Assembly (NCBI GenBank): GCA_030998225.1
Contig: JAPYXD010000412.1
Location: 1 to 64,000, forward strand
DNA: 64,000 nucleotides
Source of the DNA: Diplolepis rosae
Taxonomy: Eukaryota; Arthropoda; Insecta; Hymenoptera; Diplolepididae
Reading direction: 5' to 3'
Shown: positions 11,471-21,211 of the stretch, in pieces
Layout: each line of letters starts with the position of its first letter
Position numbering within the stretch: position 1 is the stretch's first letter
Notes under the pieces: generated by a model
Seen by the model: only the letters and a program-made list of their open reading frames with translations
Database searches by the model: none
What the model was told of the DNA's origin: nothing
Translations under genes and position numbers: made by a program

Positions 11471-11612
11471 CTGCCACCTAGAGTAATGAACAAATTAAGG
11501 AACTAATGAAGGGATCAAGGCAACATTACCACGGCCTTGATTATATTAACTCAACAGCAAGATCTATCAAGAAATAAGAAGATCGTTAAAATCGAAAGGA
11601 AAATTTAAATAG

Positions 11613-12100
11613 ATATATTTGGCTGTGACATTAACGCCAAGTAATAAATTTCATCGGAACGTGACTCATCGGTGAAGGCAACTCATTCGACTTTAACCTT
11701 CAACACCAAAATATGGAAAAGATCGTACACCTTGTTTTTACTCCCACAGTAGTTGACCTCTTCGTTAGAATCGAATAACAGATAAAATACACTTGATATA
11801 TTTGACTGTGACACTAATGCCAGGTAATAAATTTCATGGAAGCATAAGTGATCAGAGAAGGCAACTCATCCGATCTTAAATACCAATTATGGAAAAGATG
11901 ATACACCTTGTTTTTACTTCCACAGTAGTTGACCTTTTTGTTAGAACCGTATAACAGATAAAATAGATTGCAACATTAGTGCCAGGTAATAAATTTCATT
12001 GGAGCACGAGTCATCAGAGAAGGCAACTCATCCGATCTTAATACCAAATATGGAAAAGGTGGTACACCTTGTTTTTGCTCCCACCATAGGTGACCTTTCA
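11613..12100 (+). repeat. three tandem repeats in a probable LTR U3
   Basis: Three units lie at about 11613-11795, 11796-11970 and 11971-12100, the last one shortened. Shared blocks include GGTAATAAATTTCAT, AGAAGGCAACTCATC, ATATGGAAAAG and TACACCTTGTTTTT. They end just upstream of a TATA box at 12107. Repeated enhancer units before a promoter are usual in LTR U3 regions. Confidence 0.8.
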
Positions 12101-12106
12101 AAGGCC

Positions 12107-12114
12107 TATAAAAA
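12107..12114 (+). promoter_or_regulatory. TATA box of probable LTR promoter
   Basis: GGCCTATAAAAAGCG lies directly after the tandem repeats. About 25-35 bases downstream is a repeated initiator-like TCAGTT/TCAGTC cluster (GTTCAGTTCAGTCAGTCAGT), a good insect start site. Transcription would run to the right, ending with the LTR edge near 12746. Confidence 0.65.
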
Positions 12115-12581
12115 GCGAAAGTTCCAATAGAGTTCAGTTCAGTCAGTCAGTCGACATCTGATTTTTACAATGTAACCAACGCGAGTTCAGTCCAGTACCA
12201 TCATCTCTACGCCGCGAGTCTGGTCCAGTTTTATTATCTCTACACTACGAGTTCAGTCCAGCTTCATTATCTCTATGCTACGAGTTCAGTCCAGACTCAT
12301 CAGATTTTACCGCTACTCAGACAAATTCTTACTCGACGCTGAGTTCAACGACATTAGAAAGTGAAAGGGAATCGCCTTCCAAATTCTCTCTAAAACTAGG
12401 ACCAAGAATCAACTAGATTAACCGTCTACTACGAATTTCGCATCAAATAAGTACTATCTCAAAGATTACAACGAAGACTCAATTGACCACATTCGCTCCA
12501 CTGGACTCAACAACTCATCAAGCAAATTTCATTCAGGGTAATTACAAAGGTACATCTAAATTTCAATTCGATTTCCAATTA

Positions 12582-12746
12582 CATGGTGCTTATTCGTTTC
12601 ACAATTTGATTGTCAATAAACATATTTTATATCAATAACCATTCTCAATCACTGACTTCTCCTCGTCCTTTAGAGAGGATCCTTTCGATCCTTACGTAAA
12701 ACGAGGAATCTTTTAAGAAGAGAAATGTTACGTTTCTGACGTAACA
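12582..12746 (+). repeat. LTR 3' end (partner at 6480-6643)
   Basis: The direct-repeat partner of 6480-6643 ends with the same palindrome (12726-12746, arms TGTTACGT and ACGTAACA). Together with the U3-like repeats and TATA box upstream it makes a plausible LTR with U5 ending at ..GTAACA. No primer-binding site complementary to a tRNA 3' end is evident just downstream. Confidence 0.55.
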
Positions 12747-13129
12747 TCGTGTTCGTATATTAGTCCAAGAGCCCTTGAATGGCCGGACGATTCTAACGTT
12801 CTTTAATCAATTCGTCATGGAATTATGTCCCTTAAATGAGAACGGTGCCAGTGCAAATCCTGCCTTCAATTTCATCATATTCTTCAATGTTTCTAAATGT
12901 TTCATATTTCTCTGGGAAATTATTTTTATTTGCAAAGTTCTGTGGATCAATATTTATTAATTTTTCATTAGATTCCATATTTATTTAATGGATAAGCCTA
13001 ATATATTTTTCTTTTACATTCGAACATTCACTTCGTATTTGTTTTTTTTTTTTTATTATTTCGCAGATAATTTTAATATTCTTATATATTAATCTTCCCT
13101 TTGAACTTTTCATGCAAATCAATGCCCAC
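12747..13129. other. AT-rich, no recognised gene
   Basis: This stretch lies between the LTR-like end and the right inverted terminal copy. The 61-codon frame at 12775 has no recognisable features. Confidence 0.4.
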
Positions 13130-13395
13130 AATACAATTTTTATGTGCCTCCGGCGCGGAAACTCGTTTTTCCGCTACAGTTGAGATTAGCACTATGTTGT
13201 GTATTCCGCTACAGAGGAATGAAATGTAAAAATTGAACTGCGCATGCGCCTATAGCCATACAGCGGAGCACAATCTTCTTCTTATTCTTCTTCGTACTTC
13301 TTCGTTATTGAGAAAATAAAAATGGCCGGAACATAAAAATGCTCGTCGCGCAATAACCCTCATTGTGCGCTTAGGAACGTAATATACTATTATTT
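13130..13395 (-). repeat. right copy of the inverted terminal sequence
   Basis: This is the reverse complement of much of 5955-6370. It ends ..CTTAGGAACGTAATATACT on the plus strand, mirroring the left start AGTATATTACGTCCCTAGG. It contains GCGCGGAAACTCG and CTGCGCATGCGC blocks also present on the left. Just beyond it the minus-strand protease remains begin, so this element may have inserted into that retroelement. Confidence 0.6.
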
Positions 13396-13429
13396 AATTT
13401 CGATATTATTATGAATAAGTAAGAATATG

Positions 13430-14230
13430 TATATCAGTGGCGCCTATGGCACTTGTGACTACGATTGGTAAAATTTTACAATTTTTAAATCTTCTTTTAT
13501 TATTTTCAAAGAAGTTTCCAGATATACATGTTTTTTCGCTACCGGTATCAATAAGTGCTTAAGTTTGTATACCCAGAATTTTAATAATTATATTTAGACA
13601 CTTATCAATATTACTTATAATTTCTACATCTTCTGATTCTAACAAATCCTTTCCTGCATCTAAATTTAGAGGTCTTTCTGAATTATTTGACACTGGCTTT
13701 GTCTCAAATATATTAATATTTTTTATAGGCACGGCTCGGTGTTCCTACAAAACTGTTTCGATTAGTATTTACGTTGAAATTACGTTCTCTAAAATTATTT
13801 TGGTTTGAAAAAGAAGTGTCTCCATATACATTAAGATAATACTTTCAATTTTAAGACGAGTTATGACCATTATTATTATAACTTGAATTTGAAGGGCTTG
13901 CTTGATCAAAAGCATCAAGCAATTCTATTGAATTTTCATAAGTTTTAACATTTCTAATGATAGTGGCAGTTCTAACACCATCATTAAAGTGTTTTGACAA
14001 TTTTGAAACTATTTAAGTTTCTAAGTATGATGGAATTAAATCCTTGGCATTATTTATCATTTTATCGCGCATTCGACTATGGATAAATTTTCATTAGGAA
14101 ATAATCTTCCAAATTGTGGCTCAGAGCTAATATGGAAACACACATTCTCATTCATCATTACTGCATAAATGATTTAATTTCATCAATTAAATAATTATTA
14201 TCATTTAAGTTAATTAATAATCAACTATTA
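13430..14230 (-). pseudogene. gypsy gag C-terminus and protease remains
   Basis: On the minus strand, 14230 down to about 13730 shows gag-like traces: MNENVCFHISSEPQFGRLF, then ENSIELLDAFDQASPSNS and an Asn-rich tail. At about 13547-13561 the frame reads ALIDTGSEKTCIS, the D-T-G active site of a retroviral-type aspartic protease that processes Gag-Pol. Several stops and frame changes are present. The protease is cut off by the inverted terminal copy at 13395. The RT fragment at 11320-11470 on the same strand could be its continuation. Confidence 0.7.
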
Positions 14231-14334
14231 TTTTGTAAAAAATGTCTTCGGCCTTAAAGCATTTGAAGGTTACTTGCAGACGTAGAAGTTTTAGATTAAG
14301 TGGTTCAGAGGATGCATACTTAAAAATCTATCGA

Positions 14335-14545
14335 AAATACTTCGGCAGTGTTCGCAGAAACGTGGACGTAAACGGCCCCCACTACTGACCCGTGTGAATC
14401 CTCACACAACCAAACGCGGCGTGTCGGTGTGTCCCCACTTTCTCGCTTGGATTTCACGCTGTCGGCTGTTAAGCCAAGATCGAGAATTATGTTTCTCTCG
14501 ACTTCGTGTGAAAGAGGCGCGAAGCAGACGACAAATTCAAAATGA
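14335..14545. other. short GC-rich island
   Basis: This is a 200-base GC-rich block (for example GTGTGAATCCTCACAC, CAAACGCGGCGTGTCGG) in otherwise very AT-rich surroundings. It lies upstream of the minus-strand gag and could be part of that element's leader or LTR. No gene is recognised. Confidence 0.35.
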
Positions 14546-15659
14546 TAAAATATATAGTTTAAGATATTAGCTTTCTTTTTTTGATATTTTGATAAACACT
14601 TACCTAAAATGAATATCGGAAAGATTTTTTCGAATTTTAAGATGATTTAGACACTTGAGAAATAATTTTTTAGTAAAATTTATGGTTCAATAAGTGTTGT
14701 AAGTCTCAAAACAAAATATCGACTTATATATTTTTTAGATTTGCAAATAAATTATTTTAAATTAAAAGATTATATGGACCATAATACATATCAAGATAAG
14801 ATCAATCATGAGATTCAAATTTAAGAAATAAAAGGTTCGAATAAAATACTTTGGGAAGTTTTTTTGAATATAAATATGCACCTTTTTTATAATGTGTAGC
14901 ACTTTTTCACATGACTACTTGACGATACAAGTGTGAACAAAAGAATTCTATTATTAAAAAATATCTAAATTATATCTAATTTTGCATACAAAATTACACA
15001 TTGAGATTTCTTTGTTATGAAGTAAAATTGACGAATATTATAATAATAAATTACTAACAAAAAACTTTTTTGAATACTAAGAAACTTTAATATGGCAATT
15101 TCAATATATATTTATTATTGTTCATTTTATTATATTTATATTTATTATTATATTTGTCAATTTTGCTTCATACCAAAGATTTCTCAATGTGTAATTTCGT
15201 TTGCAAAATAAGATATAATTTATTTCATTTTTGAACAATTAAACATTTTATTTACATTTATTTGTTGAAATTGTCATGTAAAAGATGTCAAGTATAATAA
15301 AAGTTCTTTTTGACGTATTCTATTCCAAAGGAATTTTTATAAATTTTATTTTATACTAGAGAAATTGGAGGTGTAATTTTCAATACGAAATTAAATATAG
15401 TTTATTTTTTTCAATAATCAAATCTTCTTATCACAATTATGTATTGAAAAACAGGTTTTTAAAAAGTTTTACGTATTTTAGAATTTTTTTTTTCAAAGTG
15501 TAATTTCGTATGCAAAATTAGATATGGTTTATATATATTCTAAAATAGTCAAACCTCTTATGTATACTTGTATATTGAAATTGTCATGTGAAGGATTTTA
15601 AGTATTCTAAAAGTTATTCCAAAGTATTCAATCCCAATGAAATATTTTTCTTCGTGTCA

Positions 15660-16315
15660 GGGTAATCTCATGATGTAATTTCTTATGCAAATTTAGATAT
15701 AATTTATTTTATTTTATATTCAAACCCTTCATTTGCAAAGGTATGGAATTTATTATATAATTAAACATCGGTAATTAAATGTTCACCATCTGTTAAATTT
15801 AATTATTTTCCTCATCTTTTCTTTCATCTATATTGAAAGTAATTTGATTTTGATAATAATAACTCAACAAAAATTTCTGATAATATCATGAAAGGTTATA
15901 AAATTCTGCATCTGATGAGCTCAAGTTGGAAGCAAAATGTTAATTTCATAAAAACATACCCTGAGATAGAATACACAAAAAAAATCTACGAATATTTTGA
16001 TTAGTTAACAAAATACTATGATGACATATTTTTGAAGTAATTTGATATTTCATCAGGAATTTTGTCTGAGATGTTATTATCAAAATCAAATCACTTTCAA
16101 TATAGATGAAACAACAGATGAGGAAAAAAATTTCATTTGCTTTTTGTAAAAATTAAGTCACTTGAACAAAAGCTGAAACAACAGATGGTAAACATTAAAT
16201 TACCGATGTGTAATTATATAATAATTTGCATGCCTGTACAAATGAAGGGTTTGAATATAAAATAAAATAAATTGTATCTAAATTTGCATAAGGAATTATA
16301 CACTGAGAAAAAATC
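15660..16315. repeat. large imperfect inverted repeat
   Basis: The left arm at about 15660-15900 pairs with the right arm at about 16050-16315. Matching stretches include TTCATCTATATTGAAAGT, ATTTGATTTTGATAATAA and CAAACCCTTCATTTG. The unpaired middle is about 150 bases. In RNA or single-stranded DNA this would form a long hairpin. Confidence 0.7.
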
Positions 16316-16417
16316 CTGGGCAAAGTGACGTGATATATGTAGTTGAAAATGTCCTTAACTACTTTTTGTGGCTGAATTCAAGCAATGGTTGACCCGTCAA
16401 TGTAGGTACTAAAAGTG

Positions 16418-16474
16418 GTCGCAGTGACTAAGTAATGTAGTCACAGCGACTATGTAATGTTGTCACAGTGACTA
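16418..16474 (+). repeat. 22-bp spaced triplet of GTCRCAGYGACTA
   Basis: The near-palindromic 13-mer occurs at 16418-16430, 16440-16452 and 16462-16474 at a constant 22-base period, close to two helical turns. It could be a repeated protein-binding site or simply a microsatellite-like array. Confidence 0.7.
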
Positions 16475-16539
16475 TATGTAAGTGTCAACTATAAAGTTAT
16501 GTTAAATCAAATTCCTAAAATCAAATGCATAAAATCACT

Positions 16540-16915
16540 ACGTGGAACATTGTATTTTTCATAGCACCTCTTTTGAAAATCTGTTCGTCGGTATCTGTAG
16601 AGCGGGTTGAAACTTTAAAAGTAGTAGGATTTAAAATCACAGTTTCGAGCTGCTCGACACTTCAAATCAAATTCTCAAAAGAGTTGCTATCAGTTGCTAT
16701 GAAATCACACGAAATGCTTTCGCTGTGTTTTGTTTCGTGTAATGTATACTATTTTTCATAGCAACTCTTTTGAGAATCTGATTGGCTGTAACTGTGGAGC
16801 GGGTTAAAACAGCGACTTTCAACCCTAGGGTTTAAAATCGTAGTTTCAACCCGCTCTGCAGGTACCGAAAATCCGATTTTCAAAGGAGGCGCTATGAAAA
16901 ATAATATGCATTACT
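16540..16915. repeat. inverted repeat with nested inner arms
   Basis: The outer arms (about 16545-16610 and 16850-16910) share TTTTTCATAGC and AGAGCGGGTTGAAACT in reverse complement. The inner arms (about 16675-16692 and 16755-16772) share ATAGCAACTCTTTTGAGAAT. The 78-codon frame across the left arms has no recognisable content. Confidence 0.65.
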
Positions 16916-17559
16916 CGAAACAATACACAGCGAATTCAACGAGTGTGAAGTTTGCTCCACTGGTTATAGCGACTACGTTATTCTAGCTATGACAACTCAA
17001 TGATTCAAGTTCACATAGCTAGGTTTAAGAGTTAGGGAGAATTTTAACGATGTTAAGTAGTCGCCACGACCAGGTATCCAGAATATGGCTATCATGGCTA
17101 CAAATCATGTTACTGTAGCCATGGGTCAAGTAGCGAGAACAAGTCTCCCTCGTTACAGTCACTTTTTTATTTCCAACTACATTATTCCTCGTCATTATGA
17201 CCAGATGCTATTTTTCTCTGTGTACATTGAGAATTCTTTGGTATGCAGCAAAATTGATAAATATAATAATAAAAAATATTTATTAATTTTAAACCTTTGG
17301 ACTCGGTAAAGTTATGTTATCCATGAATCCGTGCAAAAAAAAAGATCAAAAGGGACTCCAAATTATAATTTACGAGATATATATTTTAAAAAACTACACT
17401 TCTTCTTCATATATTTTGAAAAACATTTGCCCAAAATGAATACCTGAAAAATTTTGTAAAGTTTTTCGAATGTTTTAAACACTTAAAATATAATTTTTCA
17501 GTAATGTTTGAAAGTCAACAAGTGGTTATAATTTAAAAAAATATATACAATACATATAT

Positions 17560-18180
17560 GGATTTAAAGCATCTGACTGGTGGGTGTGGAGGTTGAAACG
17601 AACTCACCGAATAACGTCCATAAAAGTCAATAAATTCATCACCAGAAAAACATTAGAAAACTCCGCATAAGCGGAGAATTTTGTGCATGGAGTGAAGCCG
17701 CATATCACTCAATATGGGAGAGAAAATGTTTATAATTCGGATCAAAGTGGATTCCAGTTAGAAATGCATTCTGTATAAACATTGACAATTGAAGGTACAC
17801 GATAAGTTGAATGTGTTGTCCAATCCATTTCTTCTATGACTCAAAGCTACACTATCCAACCCACGATTTCTGCGAACGGGAAGCTTCTATCTCCACTTTA
17901 TCTTGTGATAAAAGAGCCAAGTGGAAATTTTTGACCCATTGTGCAAGAAACCATGTTTCAGCCTATAAATGACTGTAGCTTTGACTTAATTAATGAATAC
18001 GTGACAATGAAAAAAAAAAGTTGTGGTTTCATCTCATCATCAGAGACACTTAGATTTTTTTCAGAGTGGATATTTAGGAAAAAATATCCAGACTTTTCGT
18101 CAAACTGTCGTATCGACTTGTCTACAGCTCAGAATTCAGGATTACTTTTTCTTGTTCCGCTTTTCCGAAACTCCACTGCT
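17560..18180 (+). pseudogene. pogo/jerky-like DDE transposase fragment
   Basis: One frame with several stops reads FKASDWWVWRLKRTHRI, then ENVYNSDQSGFQLEMHS (an Asp of the DDE triad at 17740-17742), VECVVQSISS, SYTIQPTISANGKLLSPLYL and IKEPSGNF. This is the DDE_1 catalytic domain found in pogo, Tigger and jerky-type proteins, which cut DNA at TA sites. The DNA-binding N-terminus is missing. It lies right after the repeat block at 14555-17560. Confidence 0.8.
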
Positions 18181-19269
18181 CTTTATTTATAATCAAAGTC
18201 AACATCTTCGTCATCTCTCTTACAAACAGCTTTATCTGCTGTGAAACCAAGTTTAGGAGTCCACTCTGCATAAGTGTTTTTCACAGCGGAAGGCTCCCAG
18301 TCGTTGTATGGTTCTGAAAAGTCTAATGGATTTTCTTTTACAATCTCAACGCCATTGAACTCATACATAGCCTGAATAAATACTTCTTGAAAATGATCTG
18401 AACTGAATGTTCTGGATCATTAATTGCACTGTCAGGTATTTCAGAGTTTGGAATGCAATTAACAAAAGTTTGATTACATTAAAGGGATTTATCGGCATGC
18501 TTAAAAGACTAGATAAACTGTTCACTGTTATGCTTCACTGTAGAAATAAAGAAATTGACTTTTTAACTCAAGAGCGATGAAAGTAACACTGAGCGATTAT
18601 TCGACATCTTCACAAAAGCTGGCTTCCTAATCATAAAACTTGCTCTTAACAAATAACTGAATTAAGCCTCATGTACCTTCCGATGTATCTGTAAAGATAC
18701 GTGAGTCGGGGAAAACAGCCGCTTAATCAGTTCAACGTTCTGGATTAGTTAAAAATGTAATTAAAGTATTTCTAAAAATATAAACTTATATGTTGAATAT
18801 AAGTTTCTTTAATTTATAGATACTTAATAAAATTCTCTTGAGGGTGGTTACCCCCTATTGAGTAATTTCTCGAGAAAATGCAAAAATACGAAAACTTAAT
18901 TTTATTATCGCGAGTAAAATATATTTTTCCAGATTTTTCGGGTTGAAATCATGCCCGTTTGGAAAATTTTTGTATAATTAAAAATTATTGTGGGGTACTT
19001 TACCACTCAAAAATCTTTTTGATCAAGTTGACAAAAGCACATTTTTCATCTCTTATAGTGAGGACATTGTTCAAGTTGATTTTATTGTGAAAGATTCTGT
19101 TATTATATGTGAAACAATTAAATGGGTATTTGGTACCACACTTTTCGGGGGGTGATTTTTACCCTCTAAAACCCATTTTGGGCACGTACGGAAAAATACG
19201 TATGGGTCAGTTTTTCGAGTACTACAACATATGTAAGAATGGAGCAAATCGAATGGGGACACCTACCTA
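18181..19269. other. no recognised gene
   Basis: A minus-strand frame at 18183-18368 encodes 61 residues rich in acidic and aromatic residues, which I do not recognise. The rest is AT-rich with short frames. It may hold decayed downstream parts of the pogo-like element. Confidence 0.4.
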
Positions 19270-20230
19270 ATGTTCCTTGCAGGGGTGGATCCGATGATTG
19301 GTATAAAACTCACACCAATGAACTGAAAACTTGGGTTGAAAACAAGTGCTGGTGGAGTTAGGGTCCCGCTATTTATGTGCATCTTTAGCCTCACGTCGAT
19401 GCACTATTGCATGACCTGATTGACTTGAAACGTGTTGCAAGTCAATGAACCGAACGAATTCGTGGCCAGAAGGAAACGAACGTGTTTAAGAAAAATCCTA
19501 GTGCAAATCTCAATTCATTCAAGCAAGTGGAGGGAAGGGAACCTGATTCTGATGCACGCGATCCTGATCGATGTTCTCCATTAAAGAATGAAGCCGAAGA
19601 GTAAAGATGCTGTTACTGCTCCAAATTTCGTCATATCTCAAAAGACTGTCCACATCCGAAGAGAGGACTAGTGTGTCTAAAGTTTGATGGCAAGGGCCAC
19701 ACGCAGTGGCACACCTACTATGATACCGGGAGTAATTTTTTATCTTGGCTGAACAGAATCCTGCGATTCTGAAATATTTTAATAAAGTATCTTTAAATGG
19801 AATTGACTTCGTTGCGTTCAATAACACGGGTGCATCTGATTGTATAATTGAGGCTATGGCTGTTATAAAAAAAGGGTTCAAAATGGTGCGTGATCCGGTT
19901 CCGGTTCACAAAACTTTAAAAATATGTCTTCTGGGACCATATACGCAGATGTCACGGTGAGTGGAGTACTTGTTCAAAATATCGAATATCGAGTGGTTCC
20001 TAATGATGCACAAGCTCTGGACATTTTTATTGGACGATCTTATACCGAGGACCTACGTGTAAATTAAAGAAAAGGATATGATAAATTGATATTCTTTACA
20101 AACCCAAAAGGCTTTTTCAGTGATCTTCAAATTGCTGAAGTTTGTACCGGAAATGTAGTCGCGAGTATTGATATTAAATTAGCGGTTCACCCGATTAATT
20201 TCGTAAATGTGATGAGCTTGGGAACGAGCA
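19270..20230 (+). pseudogene. Mag-like gypsy gag zinc knuckle and protease remains
   Basis: Broken frames give a Gag C-terminus with a CCHC knuckle (CCYCSKFRHISKDC, first Cys codon at 19608) and a degenerate second knuckle (LVCLKFDGKGH), which would bind RNA. The protease follows near 19790-20040: VSLNGIDFVAFNNTGASDCI, then EYRVVPNDAQALDIFIG and RSYTEDLRV. The active-site D-T-G is N-T-G here, so the catalytic Asp is lost. The arrangement resembles the Mag lineage of Ty3/gypsy. RT is not seen; the remains end at the mariner derivative at 20277. Confidence 0.75.
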
Positions 20231-20276
20231 CGCGATTACTATTCGCAATATGAAATCATGTGTTAGGCATGTTGCT

Positions 20277-20690
20277 TCATTGTTTTTCAAAGTATACTCC
20301 TTTATGATCTATACACTTTTGGATGCGCTCGAACATTTCTTAAGCATTTGTTTACACCAATTGACTCTTGCATCTTTTTGAGCTTTTGTGAAATTATGTG
20401 GGATCCAACGAGAACAAATCTTTTTCAGGACTAAATGTATGTCACATGACGATCTTGCATTATCAATTTTTGCACAGCATTAATGTTTTTTATCCCAACG
20501 CCTGATTTTGGACCATCTTTAAGAAATTCGTCGGTGAGCGAATGGCAGCCACGATTAAACTCGTTACACCAGCGTTTCATAGTGGCATAGGATGGGGCTT
20601 CATCGCCAACAGTGGAAATAAGAGACTTGTGAGATTTGATTCTTTTTAGATATTCTGGCAGTTTTTTTCATAAAACTTTAGATTGTATAG
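20277..20690 (-). pseudogene. internally deleted mariner transposase
   Basis: The minus strand reads the helix-turn-helix part (VGDEAPSYATMKRWCNEFN, KLIMQDRHVTY), then ICSRWIPHNFTKAQKDARVN, and then jumps to the very C-terminus IQKCIDHKGVYFEKQ with TGA at 20277-20279. The whole catalytic core with the DDD triad is missing, and frameshifts lie between the parts. This is a mariner lineage different from copies A, B and the irritans copy. Confidence 0.85.
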
Positions 20691-20804
20691 AGTCAATTCT
20701 ATTCACAAAAAAGTTGACAGGTTCCGGGCAAGAATCTGCATCTCATTCAGTAAAAAAAAAGTTTCAAGTTTTTTTGTTTATTTATTGTTTTGCATTGATT
20801 TGAA

Positions 20805-20976
20805 ATGGAGATTCCAGACGGTCATTTTCGTCACATTTTACTTTATTACTTCCGAAAAGGTAAAAACGCCATGCAAGCCCGGAAAAAGTTGTATGATGTT
20901 TATGGTGACAAATCATTAACAGAACATATGGTGAGGCTGCCTTAAGTGAGAGAAGATATCGTGAGTGGTTTCAAAA
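20805..20976 (+). pseudogene. mariner transposase N-terminal fragment
   Basis: The ATG at 20805 begins MEIPDGHFRHILLYYFRKG, then KNAMQARKKLYDVYGDKSL, a mariner N-terminal helix-turn-helix. After a frame change it continues GEAALSERRYREWFQKF. It stops where the piggyBac terminal sequence starts at 20983, so the piggyBac probably inserted into this mariner. The remaining mariner downstream is not identified. Confidence 0.7.
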
Positions 20977-21211
20977 GTTCAACCCTTTAGTTGCGGGGGT
21001 GGTCGATATATCGACCACTCAAAAGGCACAAAATATTTGATGTAATACTTGAATGTCAAAAAATTTATTTATTGTTAGTAAGAGGATTAGCACTCGTTTT
21101 TTTTTCTGTAGAGGAATGAATTTTTTACTTATTTACTTCTATAAATTTATAATATGTTGCAGATTGCTACTTTACATTCATAATTTATTATTCTTCAGGA
21201 TTTCCACAGTA

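Larger units (their letters stand above)
14555..17560. repeat. AT-rich block with long direct repeats and repeated inverted units
   Basis: Diverged direct repeats of about 170 bases bound the block (14555-14735 and 17395-17560; shared parts include AAAATGAATA and CACTT.A.AAATAA). Inside, a unit containing GTAATTTCGTATGCAAAATTAGATATA recurs in both orientations: forward near 15185, 15370, 15500 and 15675, and reversed near 14970-15050, 16185-16310 and 17210-17280. No coding signal is seen. The structure suggests a foldback or non-autonomous DNA element, perhaps linked to the pogo-like transposase fragment just to the right. Confidence 0.5.

Noticed and set aside
16525..16761. 78-codon plus-strand frame
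   Set aside because: It spans the arms of an inverted repeat and shows no coding features.
14970..17280. CRISPR-like repeated units
   Set aside because: Units vary in spacing and orientation and are diverged; the window is a eukaryotic transposon landscape.
18183..18368. 61-codon minus-strand frame with acidic/aromatic composition
   Set aside because: Too short and without any recognised family; mentioned only within the spacer entry.
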